A DNA stretch of 64,000 bases from Elusimicrobiota bacterium (lineage in GTDB: Bacteria > Elusimicrobiota > Elusimicrobia > UBA1565 > UBA9628): NCBI GenBank assembly GCA_016212795.1, contig JACRDT010000037.1, positions 62,001 through 126,000 on the forward strand, in the 5' to 3' direction. Position 1 is the stretch's first letter; each line of letters begins with the position of its first letter. The notes beneath the pieces were generated by a model, which worked only from the letters and a program-made list of their open reading frames with translations, did no database searches and was not told the DNA's origin. Shown here piece after piece: positions 27,190 to 36,799 of the stretch. The translations under genes and the position numbers were made by a program.

Positions 27190-28241
27190 AAGCCCCGATC
27201 GCGCGAGGCGCGGATCCCGGTCTTGGTTCCCTCGTCCGGAGGCGAGCCCTCGGGACGACGGGGCTGAATCCCTCCGAGATCGGGTTCGGGGCATGGGGGA
27301 TCGGCGCGGACTCCAAGGGAGCCGTGTCGTACGGCCCGGTCGACGACGGCGAATCCCTGTCGGCGCTGCGGCAAGCTGTCGATATCGGCGTCAACTTCTT
27401 CGATACCGCCGACCTCTATGGGTACGGGCACAGCGAGACGCTGATCGGGACAGCTCTCAAGCCGCTGCGGAGGTCCATCCTCTTGGCGTCCAAAGCCGGG
27501 TCGCTTGACGCGGGAGGACGGCAGGATTTCTCCCCGAGACATCTACGCAAGGCGCTTGACGGCTCCCTGCGCCGCCTCCGGACGGATTACCTGGACCTCT
27601 ACCAGCTGCACAGCCCCCCGCTGGACCTGCTCAGAAAAGACCCCCGGATCGTCGATGCCATGAGGCGTTTCCAACGCGAGGGCAAGATCAGAGCCTGGGG
27701 GATCTCGGTGCGCTCCCCGGATGAAGGGCTCGATGCCGTCAGGGACCTGGAAGCCCAAACCATCCAAGTCAACTTCAACATGGCCGACCAGCGCGCACGG
27801 ACGACCGGGCTGCTGGCGCGCTGCCGGCAGGCGGGCGTCGGAGTCATCGTGAGGACGCCCCTTTGTTTTGGATTCCTCACAGGCAAATATACCCCGGACA
27901 GCGAGTTCCACTCGCTCGACCACCGCAGCTCGTGGCGCCGCGAGCAATTGGCCTTATGGTCCCGCGCGCCCCAGATCTTCTCCGCGGCAATCAAGCCGGT
28001 CCGAGGACAGACACCCGCCCAGTTGGCCCTCCGGTACTGTCTCTCCTACCCAGAGGTTTCGACCGTCATCCCCGGAATCCTGACCCGCCGGCACCTCGCC
28101 GAGAATGCCGCCGCGAGCCGGCTCGGCCCGTTGCGCAAGATGGACAGAGTCGCCATCGAGCGCGTCTACGAGAGGAACGTTTTCTTCCTGGGAATCAAAC
28201 CCAGCCGCAAATCGCGATCTACCCGCAGGACACGCCCATGA
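27186..28241 (+). CDS. Aldo/keto reductase
   Basis: LGTTGLNPSEIGFGAWGIG; GVNFFDTADLYGYGHSETLIGTAL; in-frame GTG at 27186 overlapping the stop. Confidence 0.85.
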   Translation: MKAPIARGADPGLGSLVRRRALGTTGLNPSEIGFGAWGIGADSKGAVSYGPVDDGESLSALRQAVDIGVNFFDTADLYGYGHSETLIGTALKPLRRSILLASKAGSLDAGGRQDFSPRHLRKALDGSLRRLRTDYLDLYQLHSPPLDLLRKDPRIVDAMRRFQREGKIRAWGISVRSPDEGLDAVRDLEAQTIQVNFNMADQRARTTGLLARCRQAGVGVIVRTPLCFGFLTGKYTPDSEFHSLDHRSSWRREQLALWSRAPQIFSAAIKPVRGQTPAQLALRYCLSYPEVSTVIPGILTRRHLAENAAASRLGPLRKMDRVAIERVYERNVFFLGIKPSRKSRSTRRTRP

Positions 28242-29200
28242 CCACGCATGAAACCTTGTCGCTGGTCCTCTCATTCCGGAACGAGGAGAAGGTCCTTCCC
28301 GAGTTCCTCTCCCGGCTTCGCGCCGTGCTCGGAACATTGGCGATGGAGCACGAACTGATCTTCGTCGATGACGCCTCAACGGACGGCTCGTCGGAGATCC
28401 TCCTGGGGGAGGCCCGACGGGACCCTCGGGTCAAGGTCATCACCATGTCCCGAAGGTTCGGCTCGTCCCAGTGCATCCTGGCCGGGCTGGAGCACGCGAG
28501 CGGCGCCGTGGCGATCGTGATCGAGACGGACCTCCAAGACCCTCCGGAGATCATCCCGGCAATGATCCAAAAATGGCGAGCCGGCGCGGACGTGGTCCAC
28601 ACGAGGAGGATCCATCGCGAGGGAGAATCAGCGATGCGCTTGTTCCTCACCCACTGGGCCTACCGCCTGATCCGGCTCTTCTCCGAGGAAGTCAAGATGC
28701 CCGTCGACTCCGGGAACTACAAGCTGCTCACCCGAAGGGCCATGGACGCCGTCGTCCAACTTCGGGAGCAGGACCCTTTCTTCAGGGGCTTGGCGACATG
28801 GGTCGGCTTCAAGCAGGACGAACTCCCTTACCGGCGTCACCAGCGCTTTGCCGGCCAATCGCATTTTCCCGTCCTGCATCCCGATTCCTTCCGTGACCTG
28901 GCCTCCGGCGTCATCGCCTACGGCGCGCTCCCGATCCGGCTGTTGTTCTTCGGCGAGATCATCCTCGCCGCCCTCGCCGTCGTCGCCGCGGCCGTCACCG
29001 TCCTGCTGGCGACGAGGGGCATCCCGATATCGACCGGGTCGCTCTGGTCGGCGGCCATCCTTGTGGTCGTCGGGATGCAGGCTCTTGCCCTGGCGCTCCT
29101 CGGGTTGTATGTGGGCCGGATCTACAACCTTGTCAAAGGGCGTCCCAACTACATCATCGACGCCAAGGTGGGGTTCACCGAGAGCCGGCGCGACAGCTGA
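28238..29200 (+). CDS. GT2 glycosyltransferase (DPM1/ArnC/GtrB-like) with C-terminal TMs
   Basis: SLVLSFRNEEKVLPEFLSRL; ELIFVDDASTDGSSEIL; IETDLQDPPEIIPAM. Confidence 0.88.
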   Translation: MTTHETLSLVLSFRNEEKVLPEFLSRLRAVLGTLAMEHELIFVDDASTDGSSEILLGEARRDPRVKVITMSRRFGSSQCILAGLEHASGAVAIVIETDLQDPPEIIPAMIQKWRAGADVVHTRRIHREGESAMRLFLTHWAYRLIRLFSEEVKMPVDSGNYKLLTRRAMDAVVQLREQDPFFRGLATWVGFKQDELPYRRHQRFAGQSHFPVLHPDSFRDLASGVIAYGALPIRLLFFGEIILAALAVVAAAVTVLLATRGIPISTGSLWSAAILVVVGMQALALALLGLYVGRIYNLVKGRPNYIIDAKVGFTESRRDS

Positions 29201-29218
29201 CGCGCTGGACCAGCCGAT

Positions 29219-30157
29219 CTACTGTCCTCCCCTCAGCCGCGACTCCAGCCATCGGAGAGTGTTCCTCAGGCCGATGCGGAACGGGGTGAATTCCATCCTG
29301 GAGAGCTTCAGGAACCGCGAGTTGTCAAAGCTCTTGCGGGGCACGCCCGCAGGCTTGCCGGCGTCGAAGACGATCCTCCCCTTATCGATGCCCAATTCCT
29401 CGGCGATCATGACGGCGATGTCTTTCACAGAGTGCTCTTCGGTCGTGCCGACGTTGAGGACCTGCGAGTCCTCATAGTTGAAGAGGCACCACAGGAAACA
29501 CTTCGCCATGTCGCGCGAATAGGTGTGCTCCCGCAGGGGAGAACCGTCGCCCCAGACCACGAGTTCTCCCGAGCCGTCCCGGCCCTCCACGAAGCGGCGC
29601 ATCAGCGCCGCGATCATGGTGGAGGATTGCGGAGCGAAGTTATCCCATTCCCCGAATATCCCGTTGGGGATCAGGCCGATGACATTCAGCCCGAACTCAT
29701 CCCTGTAGGCGCGCGTCGCCGGCTCGATCAGCCGCTTGGCGTAGGCATAGCTGTAGTTGGACTGGTGGGCCGGGCCGGCATGCACATGGTCTTCCCTGTA
29801 GGGCAACGGAGCATCCGGCGGGTACATGCCCGAAGAAAGCGCCATCACGAGCTTTCGCACCTTGATGGCCCGGGCCGCCTCCAGCATGGAGAAGGTCAAC
29901 AGGACGTTGTCGCGCAGAATGCTGGCGGGCTGGCCCTTGCTCATGCCCACGCCCCCGCTGACGGCGGCAAGGTGGACGATGGCATCCGGTCCGGTCTGCC
30001 GGACATAGCGCAAGGTAGCCCCCGGATCCCGGAGATCGCAGTCGGATTTCCTATTGAGGACGAACTCGCACTCCGGATACTCCCCTCGAACGGCTTCGAA
30101 GGCCGAGCCCAGAACGCCCTCCGATCCAGTGACCAAGATGCGGCGGCAGACGGTCAT
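29219..30157 (-). CDS. Extended SDR, GDP-fucose-synthetase-like
   Basis: RILVTGSEGVLGSAF; VHLAAVSGGVGMSK; YSYAYAKRL. Confidence 0.75.
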   Translation of the reverse strand: MTVCRRILVTGSEGVLGSAFEAVRGEYPECEFVLNRKSDCDLRDPGATLRYVRQTGPDAIVHLAAVSGGVGMSKGQPASILRDNVLLTFSMLEAARAIKVRKLVMALSSGMYPPDAPLPYREDHVHAGPAHQSNYSYAYAKRLIEPATRAYRDEFGLNVIGLIPNGIFGEWDNFAPQSSTMIAALMRRFVEGRDGSGELVVWGDGSPLREHTYSRDMAKCFLWCLFNYEDSQVLNVGTTEEHSVKDIAVMIAEELGIDKGRIVFDAGKPAGVPRKSFDNSRFLKLSRMEFTPFRIGLRNTLRWLESRLRGGQ

Positions 30158-31095
30158 CCGCGGCGCCTCGCCGATGGCGAAGCGCGCCATTCGGCCTCAA
30201 TGGTCTTGGCCAGAGCCGCAGCATCCAACCCGTAGCGCTCGCGCAACTGATGCTTCTCCGGGCTGCCCAACACGAACTCGTCCGGGATACACAACATCCG
30301 CACAACGCTCCGGGAACCCCGCTGCGCAAGCCATGCGGCTACCTGGCTGCCAAGCCCGCCATGAGCGAGATGCTCCTCCAAGACGAGGATGACGCGGACC
30401 CTGGCCGAGACCTTGCGCAACGTCTCGACATCAAGGGGCTTGACCGTATGAAACTGATAAGCGAGCGGCGTGAGGCGCCGTTCCTTCAGCAAACGAAGAG
30501 CTCTCACCAGTTCTCCCGCGATCTCGCCCGTACTGAGAACCGCGATCTCGCCGCCCTCCTGGATAAGCCTGGCCTTCCCAAGGAGGACCGGCGCCCGGGA
30601 GTGATAGCGGGGCTCCTGCCCACGGCCGATGCGGAAGTAAGCAGGGCCGGGCAGTTCCAATACCTGGGGCAGCAACCGTTCCACCTCATGGGCATCTCCC
30701 GGCGCGACCACGGTCATGCCCGGCAGGCCGGATAGCAGCGAGAGGTCCTCACCGGAATGATGCGTCACACCGCATTCGCCGTAGGCGTATCCGCCCCCGC
30801 CGCCGACGAGCACGACCGGTAGGCCATGGTAGGCGATCGACAACTTGATCTGCTCGAAACACCGCGCGGTGGCGAAGGAAGCGATCGAATAGGTGACGGG
30901 CCGATAGCCCGTCATCGCCAACCCGGCCGCAGCGCCCACCAACTGTGCCTCGGCGACGCCGACATTCACGTACCGGGGGCCATAGAGCGCCTGGAACCGA
31001 TCGAAGATCTGGAACCCAAGGTCCCCTGTCAACAGCATGATCCGGCGGTTGGCCCGAGCGAGCCTGATCAGCGTCTCCACGAAAGCGAGTTTCAT
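30154..31095 (-). CDS. Transketolase C-terminal half
   Basis: VNVGVAEAQLVGAAAGLAMTGYRPVTYSIASF; ATG/TGA overlap with partners. Confidence 0.85.
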   Translation of the reverse strand: MKLAFVETLIRLARANRRIMLLTGDLGFQIFDRFQALYGPRYVNVGVAEAQLVGAAAGLAMTGYRPVTYSIASFATARCFEQIKLSIAYHGLPVVLVGGGGGYAYGECGVTHHSGEDLSLLSGLPGMTVVAPGDAHEVERLLPQVLELPGPAYFRIGRGQEPRYHSRAPVLLGKARLIQEGGEIAVLSTGEIAGELVRALRLLKERRLTPLAYQFHTVKPLDVETLRKVSARVRVILVLEEHLAHGGLGSQVAAWLAQRGSRSVVRMLCIPDEFVLGSPEKHQLRERYGLDAAALAKTIEAEWRASPSARRRG

Positions 31096-31985
31096 CGCTC
31101 GCTCCCCTCTAGGTGCAAAGGCGCTGCCTTCAGTTCCTCGAGCGCCCGAGCCAAATCCTCAGCGGACGGGACGCGATAATGCCACAGGACTTGATCTTCC
31201 ATGAAACTCACGCCGGCGCCCTTCACAGTCCTGAGGATGAGCGCGGTCGGACGGCCGGGCCTGAGGGGAAAGCGATCCAACGCATCCAGGATGCCCCCCA
31301 TAGCGTTGCCGTCGATCGTGCGCGCACCCCATCCGAACGAGCGGAATTTCTCCTCCAACGAGGAGTGCCCGTTCACCTGGTCCGTCCTTCCGACGGCCTG
31401 GAGGCGATTATAGTCTACCATCGCCAAGAGACCGTCCAGCTTCTGGGCCGCGCAGAACATCGCGGCTTCCCAGACGGAGCCCTCGTTGCACTCGCCATCA
31501 CCCAGGAGGACAGCCACGCGGGCCGGCGATCTCTTATGTCTCAATCCGTAAAGCATCCCCGACGCGATTCCCAATCCATGTCCGAGGCTGCCAGTGGAGC
31601 ATTCCAGGAGGGGCAGGGCGTGCTTGCAAGGATGGCTGCCCATGGGTTGATTCATGACAGCGTAGCGGCTCAGGCAATCTTTTGGCACGAAGCCCAGGTC
31701 GGCGAGCACCGCATAGTGCGCGGTGCAGGCATGCCCCTTGGACAAGATGAAGCGGTCCCTGTCGGGATCATCGGCCGTGGCGGGAGAGACCCTCAGCCAA
31801 TCGTGATACAACGCCACGATAGCGTCGACGCAACTCAGCGCCGAACCCAAGTGCCCCATTTTTCCGTCATAGGCCATCTGGACGCACGTGGCTCGGATCT
31901 GGCGGGCTTTATCACCCAGAGACGCCTTCAGCATCGCCCGATTCCCGACGCGCCTCCACGTTCCCGCCAGGTTGCGCTGCTTCAT
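31092..31985 (-). CDS. Transketolase N-terminal half (TPP-binding)
   Basis: GHLGSALSCVDAIVALYHDWL; LLGDGECNEGSVWEAAMFCA. Confidence 0.88.
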   Translation of the reverse strand: MKQRNLAGTWRRVGNRAMLKASLGDKARQIRATCVQMAYDGKMGHLGSALSCVDAIVALYHDWLRVSPATADDPDRDRFILSKGHACTAHYAVLADLGFVPKDCLSRYAVMNQPMGSHPCKHALPLLECSTGSLGHGLGIASGMLYGLRHKRSPARVAVLLGDGECNEGSVWEAAMFCAAQKLDGLLAMVDYNRLQAVGRTDQVNGHSSLEEKFRSFGWGARTIDGNAMGGILDALDRFPLRPGRPTALILRTVKGAGVSFMEDQVLWHYRVPSAEDLARALEELKAAPLHLEGSER

Positions 31986-32098
31986 GGGGACCCATGCCCA
32001 GCCGAGATACAGCTTGCCTCAGGATGCGGGATCATGAATACCTCGGAGCTCCGACACCTCGAATAAGAATACAAAATCCGACGGCGGGCAAGGATTCG

Positions 32099-33640
32099 TC
32101 ACATCCGCGTGAAATCGATCAGGACCGACTCGTGGGACTCGGGCAGGCTGTCATCCTTCCCCAACCCCCACGTCCCGTCCGGCACCCGCGCCAACCTGGC
32201 GGAGCTTTGCCGGAGGATGGTATTCACATCGCCCCTGATGACGCCGAACCTGTATCTCAAGGCCCTCAGGACCCTGCGGTGGATGGACCGCCGATCGTAA
32301 CGCCACATCATGGCCAGCTTGTTCAGCCAATACCTGAGCTTGCCGGCGGCCGGATCCGAGTAGTAGCCGCTCTTCAGATACATGAGCTTACGCGCCAGAA
32401 CCCTCTGGTGATACGGGAAATCATCCGTCTCGTAGGCGATTGTGTCGAGGTTCGTACCCAGCGAGGACACCTCCGTCGAATCGAGGCATTGCCGGGCGTT
32501 GGCCTTGACCCACTCCTGGAGGCGCGTGCCGGTGTACGGGACGGCCGAGGCCCACGCCAGGGAATCCAGGCCGAGCTTCTCGGCCTCCTCGAAAGAGCGC
32601 ATCGTCCTTTCGAAGGTGTCCTTCGGCAGGCCGATGATCAGGTACCCGTAGACCTCGAGCCCGCACTCCTTGGCGATGGCCAGGCCCCTCTTGATGTCCT
32701 CGATCGTCTCACCCTTGCCGACCTCCCGCAGGACATCGGGATCGAGGCTCTCGATCCCGATGTAGAGCCTTCTGCACCCGGCCTCCCTCATCTTGGCGGC
32801 GGATTCCCGGGTCAGCGTGTCGGCCCTGACGCCGTAGGCCATCCAGGGGATGTCGATCTTCTCTTTCATCATCAGGTCGCAGATCGCCACCACCCTTTTC
32901 GGGTCTATGTTGAAGGCCGGGTCGGCGAACTGGATCAATTTGGCGCCATATCTCCCGATGGCCGTCTTGATCTCGTCAATGACGTTGCGCGGGTCGCGCT
33001 TGCGCCAGGTCCGTCCAAGATACGAGAAGCAGAACGAGCAGTTGAACGGGCACCCTCGGGAGCTCATGATCAGGTACCTGTCGATGCTCTTCAAGCCGAA
33101 GACCTCCCAATCCGGGGAGGGGACCGCATCCAAGTCCGCCTTGGGAGGCCTGGGACTGTTGTGGACCACCTTGGTTCCGTCCCGCCAGACGATCCCGGCC
33201 ACGCCCGAAAGCCCGCCGCCTTTCTCCACGCAGTCCAGGCATTCGGGCAGCGACTCCTCGGCCTCGCCCACGAACGCGACATCGGCCTCCGGGATCTCGT
33301 CGAGCACGGTCTGTTTCCTGGCCGTCACCTCGCTGCCTCCGACCAGGATGGGGCCGGGGTAGACCGTCCGTAAATAGGAAATGAGGCTCTTGGCGTTCCT
33401 ATAGGACAGATTCTGGATCGAAAGACCTACGGCGTCGGGGGAGAACACACCCACCGCTTTCTTAAGCCTTTCCCGATCGTCGCCCGCTCTGATGTTGACC
33501 AGATCCAAAACGCTCACCGTTCTGCCCGCCTTCCTGAGCACCGCGGACAGGTACGCCAAGCCGAGATTGAAGCCGTTGGCTTCCTTGTCGCCCATCGGGT
33601 CGACCAGCAAGATGTTCCGGCAGTTCTTCTTCTCTATCAC
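32099..33640 (-). CDS. B12-binding-domain radical SAM protein
   Basis: NILLVDPMGDKEANGFNLGLAYLSAVLRKAG; SSRGCPFNCSFCFSYLGR. Confidence 0.88.
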   Translation of the reverse strand: MIEKKNCRNILLVDPMGDKEANGFNLGLAYLSAVLRKAGRTVSVLDLVNIRAGDDRERLKKAVGVFSPDAVGLSIQNLSYRNAKSLISYLRTVYPGPILVGGSEVTARKQTVLDEIPEADVAFVGEAEESLPECLDCVEKGGGLSGVAGIVWRDGTKVVHNSPRPPKADLDAVPSPDWEVFGLKSIDRYLIMSSRGCPFNCSFCFSYLGRTWRKRDPRNVIDEIKTAIGRYGAKLIQFADPAFNIDPKRVVAICDLMMKEKIDIPWMAYGVRADTLTRESAAKMREAGCRRLYIGIESLDPDVLREVGKGETIEDIKRGLAIAKECGLEVYGYLIIGLPKDTFERTMRSFEEAEKLGLDSLAWASAVPYTGTRLQEWVKANARQCLDSTEVSSLGTNLDTIAYETDDFPYHQRVLARKLMYLKSGYYSDPAAGKLRYWLNKLAMMWRYDRRSIHRRVLRALRYRFGVIRGDVNTILRQSSARLARVPDGTWGLGKDDSLPESHESVLIDFTRM

Positions 33641-33653
33641 GTGGAGCCTGCGA

Positions 33654-34826
33654 TCACGAACTCACCCGGTCGGTCAGGGCGTCGCTCTCATCATCCCAAG
33701 GGCTGACGCCGAAGTTGTCGACGCACACGGTGCAAGGAAGCTCCAGGGCATCCTTGCCCTCCGAGAGGAACTTGGCGCGCATGCCTTGGAACCACGCGCT
33801 GTTCCACACCTCCATGGCCGAGCCATCCCGGATGGTCCCGTGCCCCGCCATGTTCAGCAGCATCATGGAGCAGCTCGACACCTCGCCGTTGCCGTTGACC
33901 CTGACCTGCGCCCAGTGGCAGGAGCATCGCTTGGCCGAGGCTCCGCGGTCCAGGACCGTCGGCAGGCTGACCCGCCTGCGCAGGCCCGCCGGCACGGCGC
34001 GGCGGAGGAAGCCGACGATGGCGGCGTCGTCCGTCGTGATGGTCCTCTCCTCGACGCGATAGCCGTCGCAGGGAGACGGCAGGAAGCTCACCAGATGCAC
34101 CCCGTCGACGCCCAGGCCGAAGGCCGTCTCGAGCATGGCCGGGACATGGACGTAGTTTGTCTTGTCCAGGATGAAGCTCGCGTTGACGACCAGGGGCGAG
34201 AGCCTCCGGTCCCTCGCGGCGGTCAGACGGCCCACGTTCATTAGGATCGCGCCGTACATGCCCGGGTCCATCCCGGTCATGCGGGCGAACTCCTCCGGGG
34301 CGTGGCCGTTGATGCTCACAGTGAGCGTGTGCAGCGGGGAATCGAGGAGGCGCGCGATGGACGGCCCGAGCGCGACGCCGTTCGAAAAGGTCTTGACCGC
34401 CATGCCGCGGCCGGCCCCGAGTTCGACTAACGAGAAGAAGTCCGGGTTGAGCAGGGGCTCGCCGCCGCCGATGATGTGGACCTGGGCCGCTTCCGGGAAC
34501 CTATCCAGGACTTCCCGGAACGTCTCCACGTCCATGTCCTTGGTGGGGTTCTGCGCCCACCGGCGGTCCGCCGGGATGCGGCGGGAGTGAGTGACGCACA
34601 TGTCGCAGGCCATGTTGCATCTGCCGGTGCTCACGACGGAAATCACGAGCGGCTTGGCGGCCGCGATGACGCCGCGGCACTCGCGCTCTTGCCGGTAGCG
34701 CTCCAGATTCTCCTTCTGTCCCCGGCTGGCCAGCCGCAGGCCGTCCCTGAAGCGCCTGCGGACCTTCCTCAGGACCGAGCCGACCCCCTTGGCGAGGCCC
34801 ATCCAGCGCCCTTTCTTGCCGCTCAT
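33654..34826 (-). CDS. Radical SAM/SPASM-like protein
   Basis: STGRCNMACDMCVTHSRR; C-terminal CHWAQVRVNGNGEVSSCSMML..CTVC; start at 34826 by frame. Confidence 0.8.
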   Translation of the reverse strand: MSGKKGRWMGLAKGVGSVLRKVRRRFRDGLRLASRGQKENLERYRQERECRGVIAAAKPLVISVVSTGRCNMACDMCVTHSRRIPADRRWAQNPTKDMDVETFREVLDRFPEAAQVHIIGGGEPLLNPDFFSLVELGAGRGMAVKTFSNGVALGPSIARLLDSPLHTLTVSINGHAPEEFARMTGMDPGMYGAILMNVGRLTAARDRRLSPLVVNASFILDKTNYVHVPAMLETAFGLGVDGVHLVSFLPSPCDGYRVEERTITTDDAAIVGFLRRAVPAGLRRRVSLPTVLDRGASAKRCSCHWAQVRVNGNGEVSSCSMMLLNMAGHGTIRDGSAMEVWNSAWFQGMRAKFLSEGKDALELPCTVCVDNFGVSPWDDESDALTDRVSS

Positions 34827-36730
34827 GTCGGCCTGGCCGCCTCGCCTCGGTCGAAGAAGGCCTGATGCCAGAGCTCGACGTTGACCACGCACCAGAGGTT
34901 GAGGCTGAAATCCCCTTCCCGCCTGCGGTGCCGCTCCAGCATGCCCATCACCCGGTCGGCCCGGAAGACGCCCCTCTCCCGGAAGGAGCGCGACGAAACG
35001 ATGTCGCGGGCCCATCCGTAGAGCTCGTCCCGGAACCAGTCCGCGGCGGCGTTGAGGAACCCCTTCTTGTCGGGCCGCGCCGCGATCTCGGGCAGGCGTC
35101 CGGCAAGGTAGCGGCGCAGGAGATGCTTGGTCCGGGGACCTTGGACCTTCAAGTCGTCCGGGAGGCCGAAGCAGAAGCTCACCAGGCGGTAGTCCAAGAA
35201 CGGGCTGCGCAGCTCGATGGAGTGCGCCATGCCGTTGCGGTCGTCGTTGCGCAGGATGGCGGGCAGGGGGGAGACGGTCAGGCTCCGGTAGAGCTCGGCC
35301 TGCAGGGGGGAGAAAGTCGGCGGGGTCTCGACCCGGATCCAGCCCTCCTGACGCGGGAACGCCGCCGTATCCACGTAGTCAAGCGAGCGACAGGGAGGCC
35401 GGCTCGCGGTCGGCCACCGTTTTCGGACGGCCCACGAGCCCCAGAGCCGCAGGAGGCCGAGCCACGGCAGCCTCAAAGCGTCCGAGGAGTGCGCGGCCAG
35501 CATGCCGCTCCTCTCGGCCACGGCGTCGGTCACACGGCCCGAGCCCAGCAGGCCCGCGAGCCGGAACGGAAGGAACTTGAGGTACCCGCCCAAGACCTCG
35601 TCGGCGCCCTGGCCCGACATGAGGACCTTGAAGCCGCGCTCCCTCGCGGTTCTCATCACCTCCCACTGGGCGAACACGCTCGCCCCGGCGTAGGGGGTAT
35701 CGTGATGCCACAACAGCTTGGGCAGCACGGCCGGCACGTCGCGGCCGGCCGGGTAGGCGGGGAAATTGGCCGCGCCGAGGGATTCCGCGCACGACCGGAT
35801 ATAGCGTCCCTCGTCGTATTCGGGCAGGCTCGAGCGGGAGGAGAAAGTCTCCAGGTCGCCGCCGGGATCCCGGAAACGTTTGACGGCCCAGGTCACAGCG
35901 GAGGAGTCCAACCCTCCGCTCAAGCACGTCCCGACCGGCACGTCGCTCCTGAGCCTAAGTCGGACCGCGTCCTCGAAGAGCTGGGTGAAAGTCTCGATCG
36001 CCTCCGCTTCGGGAACGGCCTTACGTTCCAGCGGCAGGCTCCAGTAGCGGGACTTCTCCAGCGTCCCTCCCCGCAGCGAGAGGTTGTGGCCGGGCAGCAA
36101 CTGGCGCACCCCGGCGAACATCGTCTCCTCCTCCACCTCGACGTAGCCCCAGCCGGTCGCGAGGAACTGATAGAGCGCCCTCAGGTTCGGCCGGCGCGGG
36201 ACCTCCGGATGGAGCAGCAAGGCCTTGATCTCGGAAGCGAAGAGGAAGATGCCGGGCGCCGAGAAGTAATAGAGGGGCTTGACCCCGAATCGGTCGCGGC
36301 TCAGAAAAAGCCGCTTCTGCCGGCCGTCCCAGACCGCGAAGGACCACATCCCGTTGAACCTCTCCACGCACCGCTCGCCCCATCGCAGGTACGCGGCCAG
36401 GATGACCTCGGTGTCAGTGCCGGAGCGGAACCTCTCCCCGAGGGCCTCGAGCTCGCGGCGAACCTCCAGGTAGTTGTAGATCTCGCCGTTGTAGACGATC
36501 TGGGCGGCTCCGTCCCCGCTCGCCATGGGCTGGCGGCCCGCCGGGGAGAGGTCGAGGATGCTCAGGCGCCTGTGGCCGAGCCCCAGGCCGCAGCCGCCGT
36601 CCAGCCAGGTCCCGCGGTCGTCGGGTCCGCGGTGGGTGAGGATGTCGGTCATCCTCCCCAAGACATCGCGGTCCGGCCCCTCGAGGGGGCCGGGCGAGTC
36701 AAAGCGCGCAATACCGGCTATCCCGCACAC
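34823..36730 (-). CDS. asnB: Asparagine synthase (glutamine-hydrolysing)-like amidotransferase
   Basis: MCGIAGIARFD; HRGPDDRGTW; CLSGGLDSSAVTWAVKRF. Confidence 0.9.
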   Translation of the reverse strand: MCGIAGIARFDSPGPLEGPDRDVLGRMTDILTHRGPDDRGTWLDGGCGLGLGHRRLSILDLSPAGRQPMASGDGAAQIVYNGEIYNYLEVRRELEALGERFRSGTDTEVILAAYLRWGERCVERFNGMWSFAVWDGRQKRLFLSRDRFGVKPLYYFSAPGIFLFASEIKALLLHPEVPRRPNLRALYQFLATGWGYVEVEEETMFAGVRQLLPGHNLSLRGGTLEKSRYWSLPLERKAVPEAEAIETFTQLFEDAVRLRLRSDVPVGTCLSGGLDSSAVTWAVKRFRDPGGDLETFSSRSSLPEYDEGRYIRSCAESLGAANFPAYPAGRDVPAVLPKLLWHHDTPYAGASVFAQWEVMRTARERGFKVLMSGQGADEVLGGYLKFLPFRLAGLLGSGRVTDAVAERSGMLAAHSSDALRLPWLGLLRLWGSWAVRKRWPTASRPPCRSLDYVDTAAFPRQEGWIRVETPPTFSPLQAELYRSLTVSPLPAILRNDDRNGMAHSIELRSPFLDYRLVSFCFGLPDDLKVQGPRTKHLLRRYLAGRLPEIAARPDKKGFLNAAADWFRDELYGWARDIVSSRSFRERGVFRADRVMGMLERHRRREGDFSLNLWCVVNVELWHQAFFDRGEAARPT

Positions 36731-36799
36731 GTCGGCCCTCCATACCCAATCCGGCGAGATTATACAAAATGCTCTTCAAGACCCTGCCCGAACGAGCCC

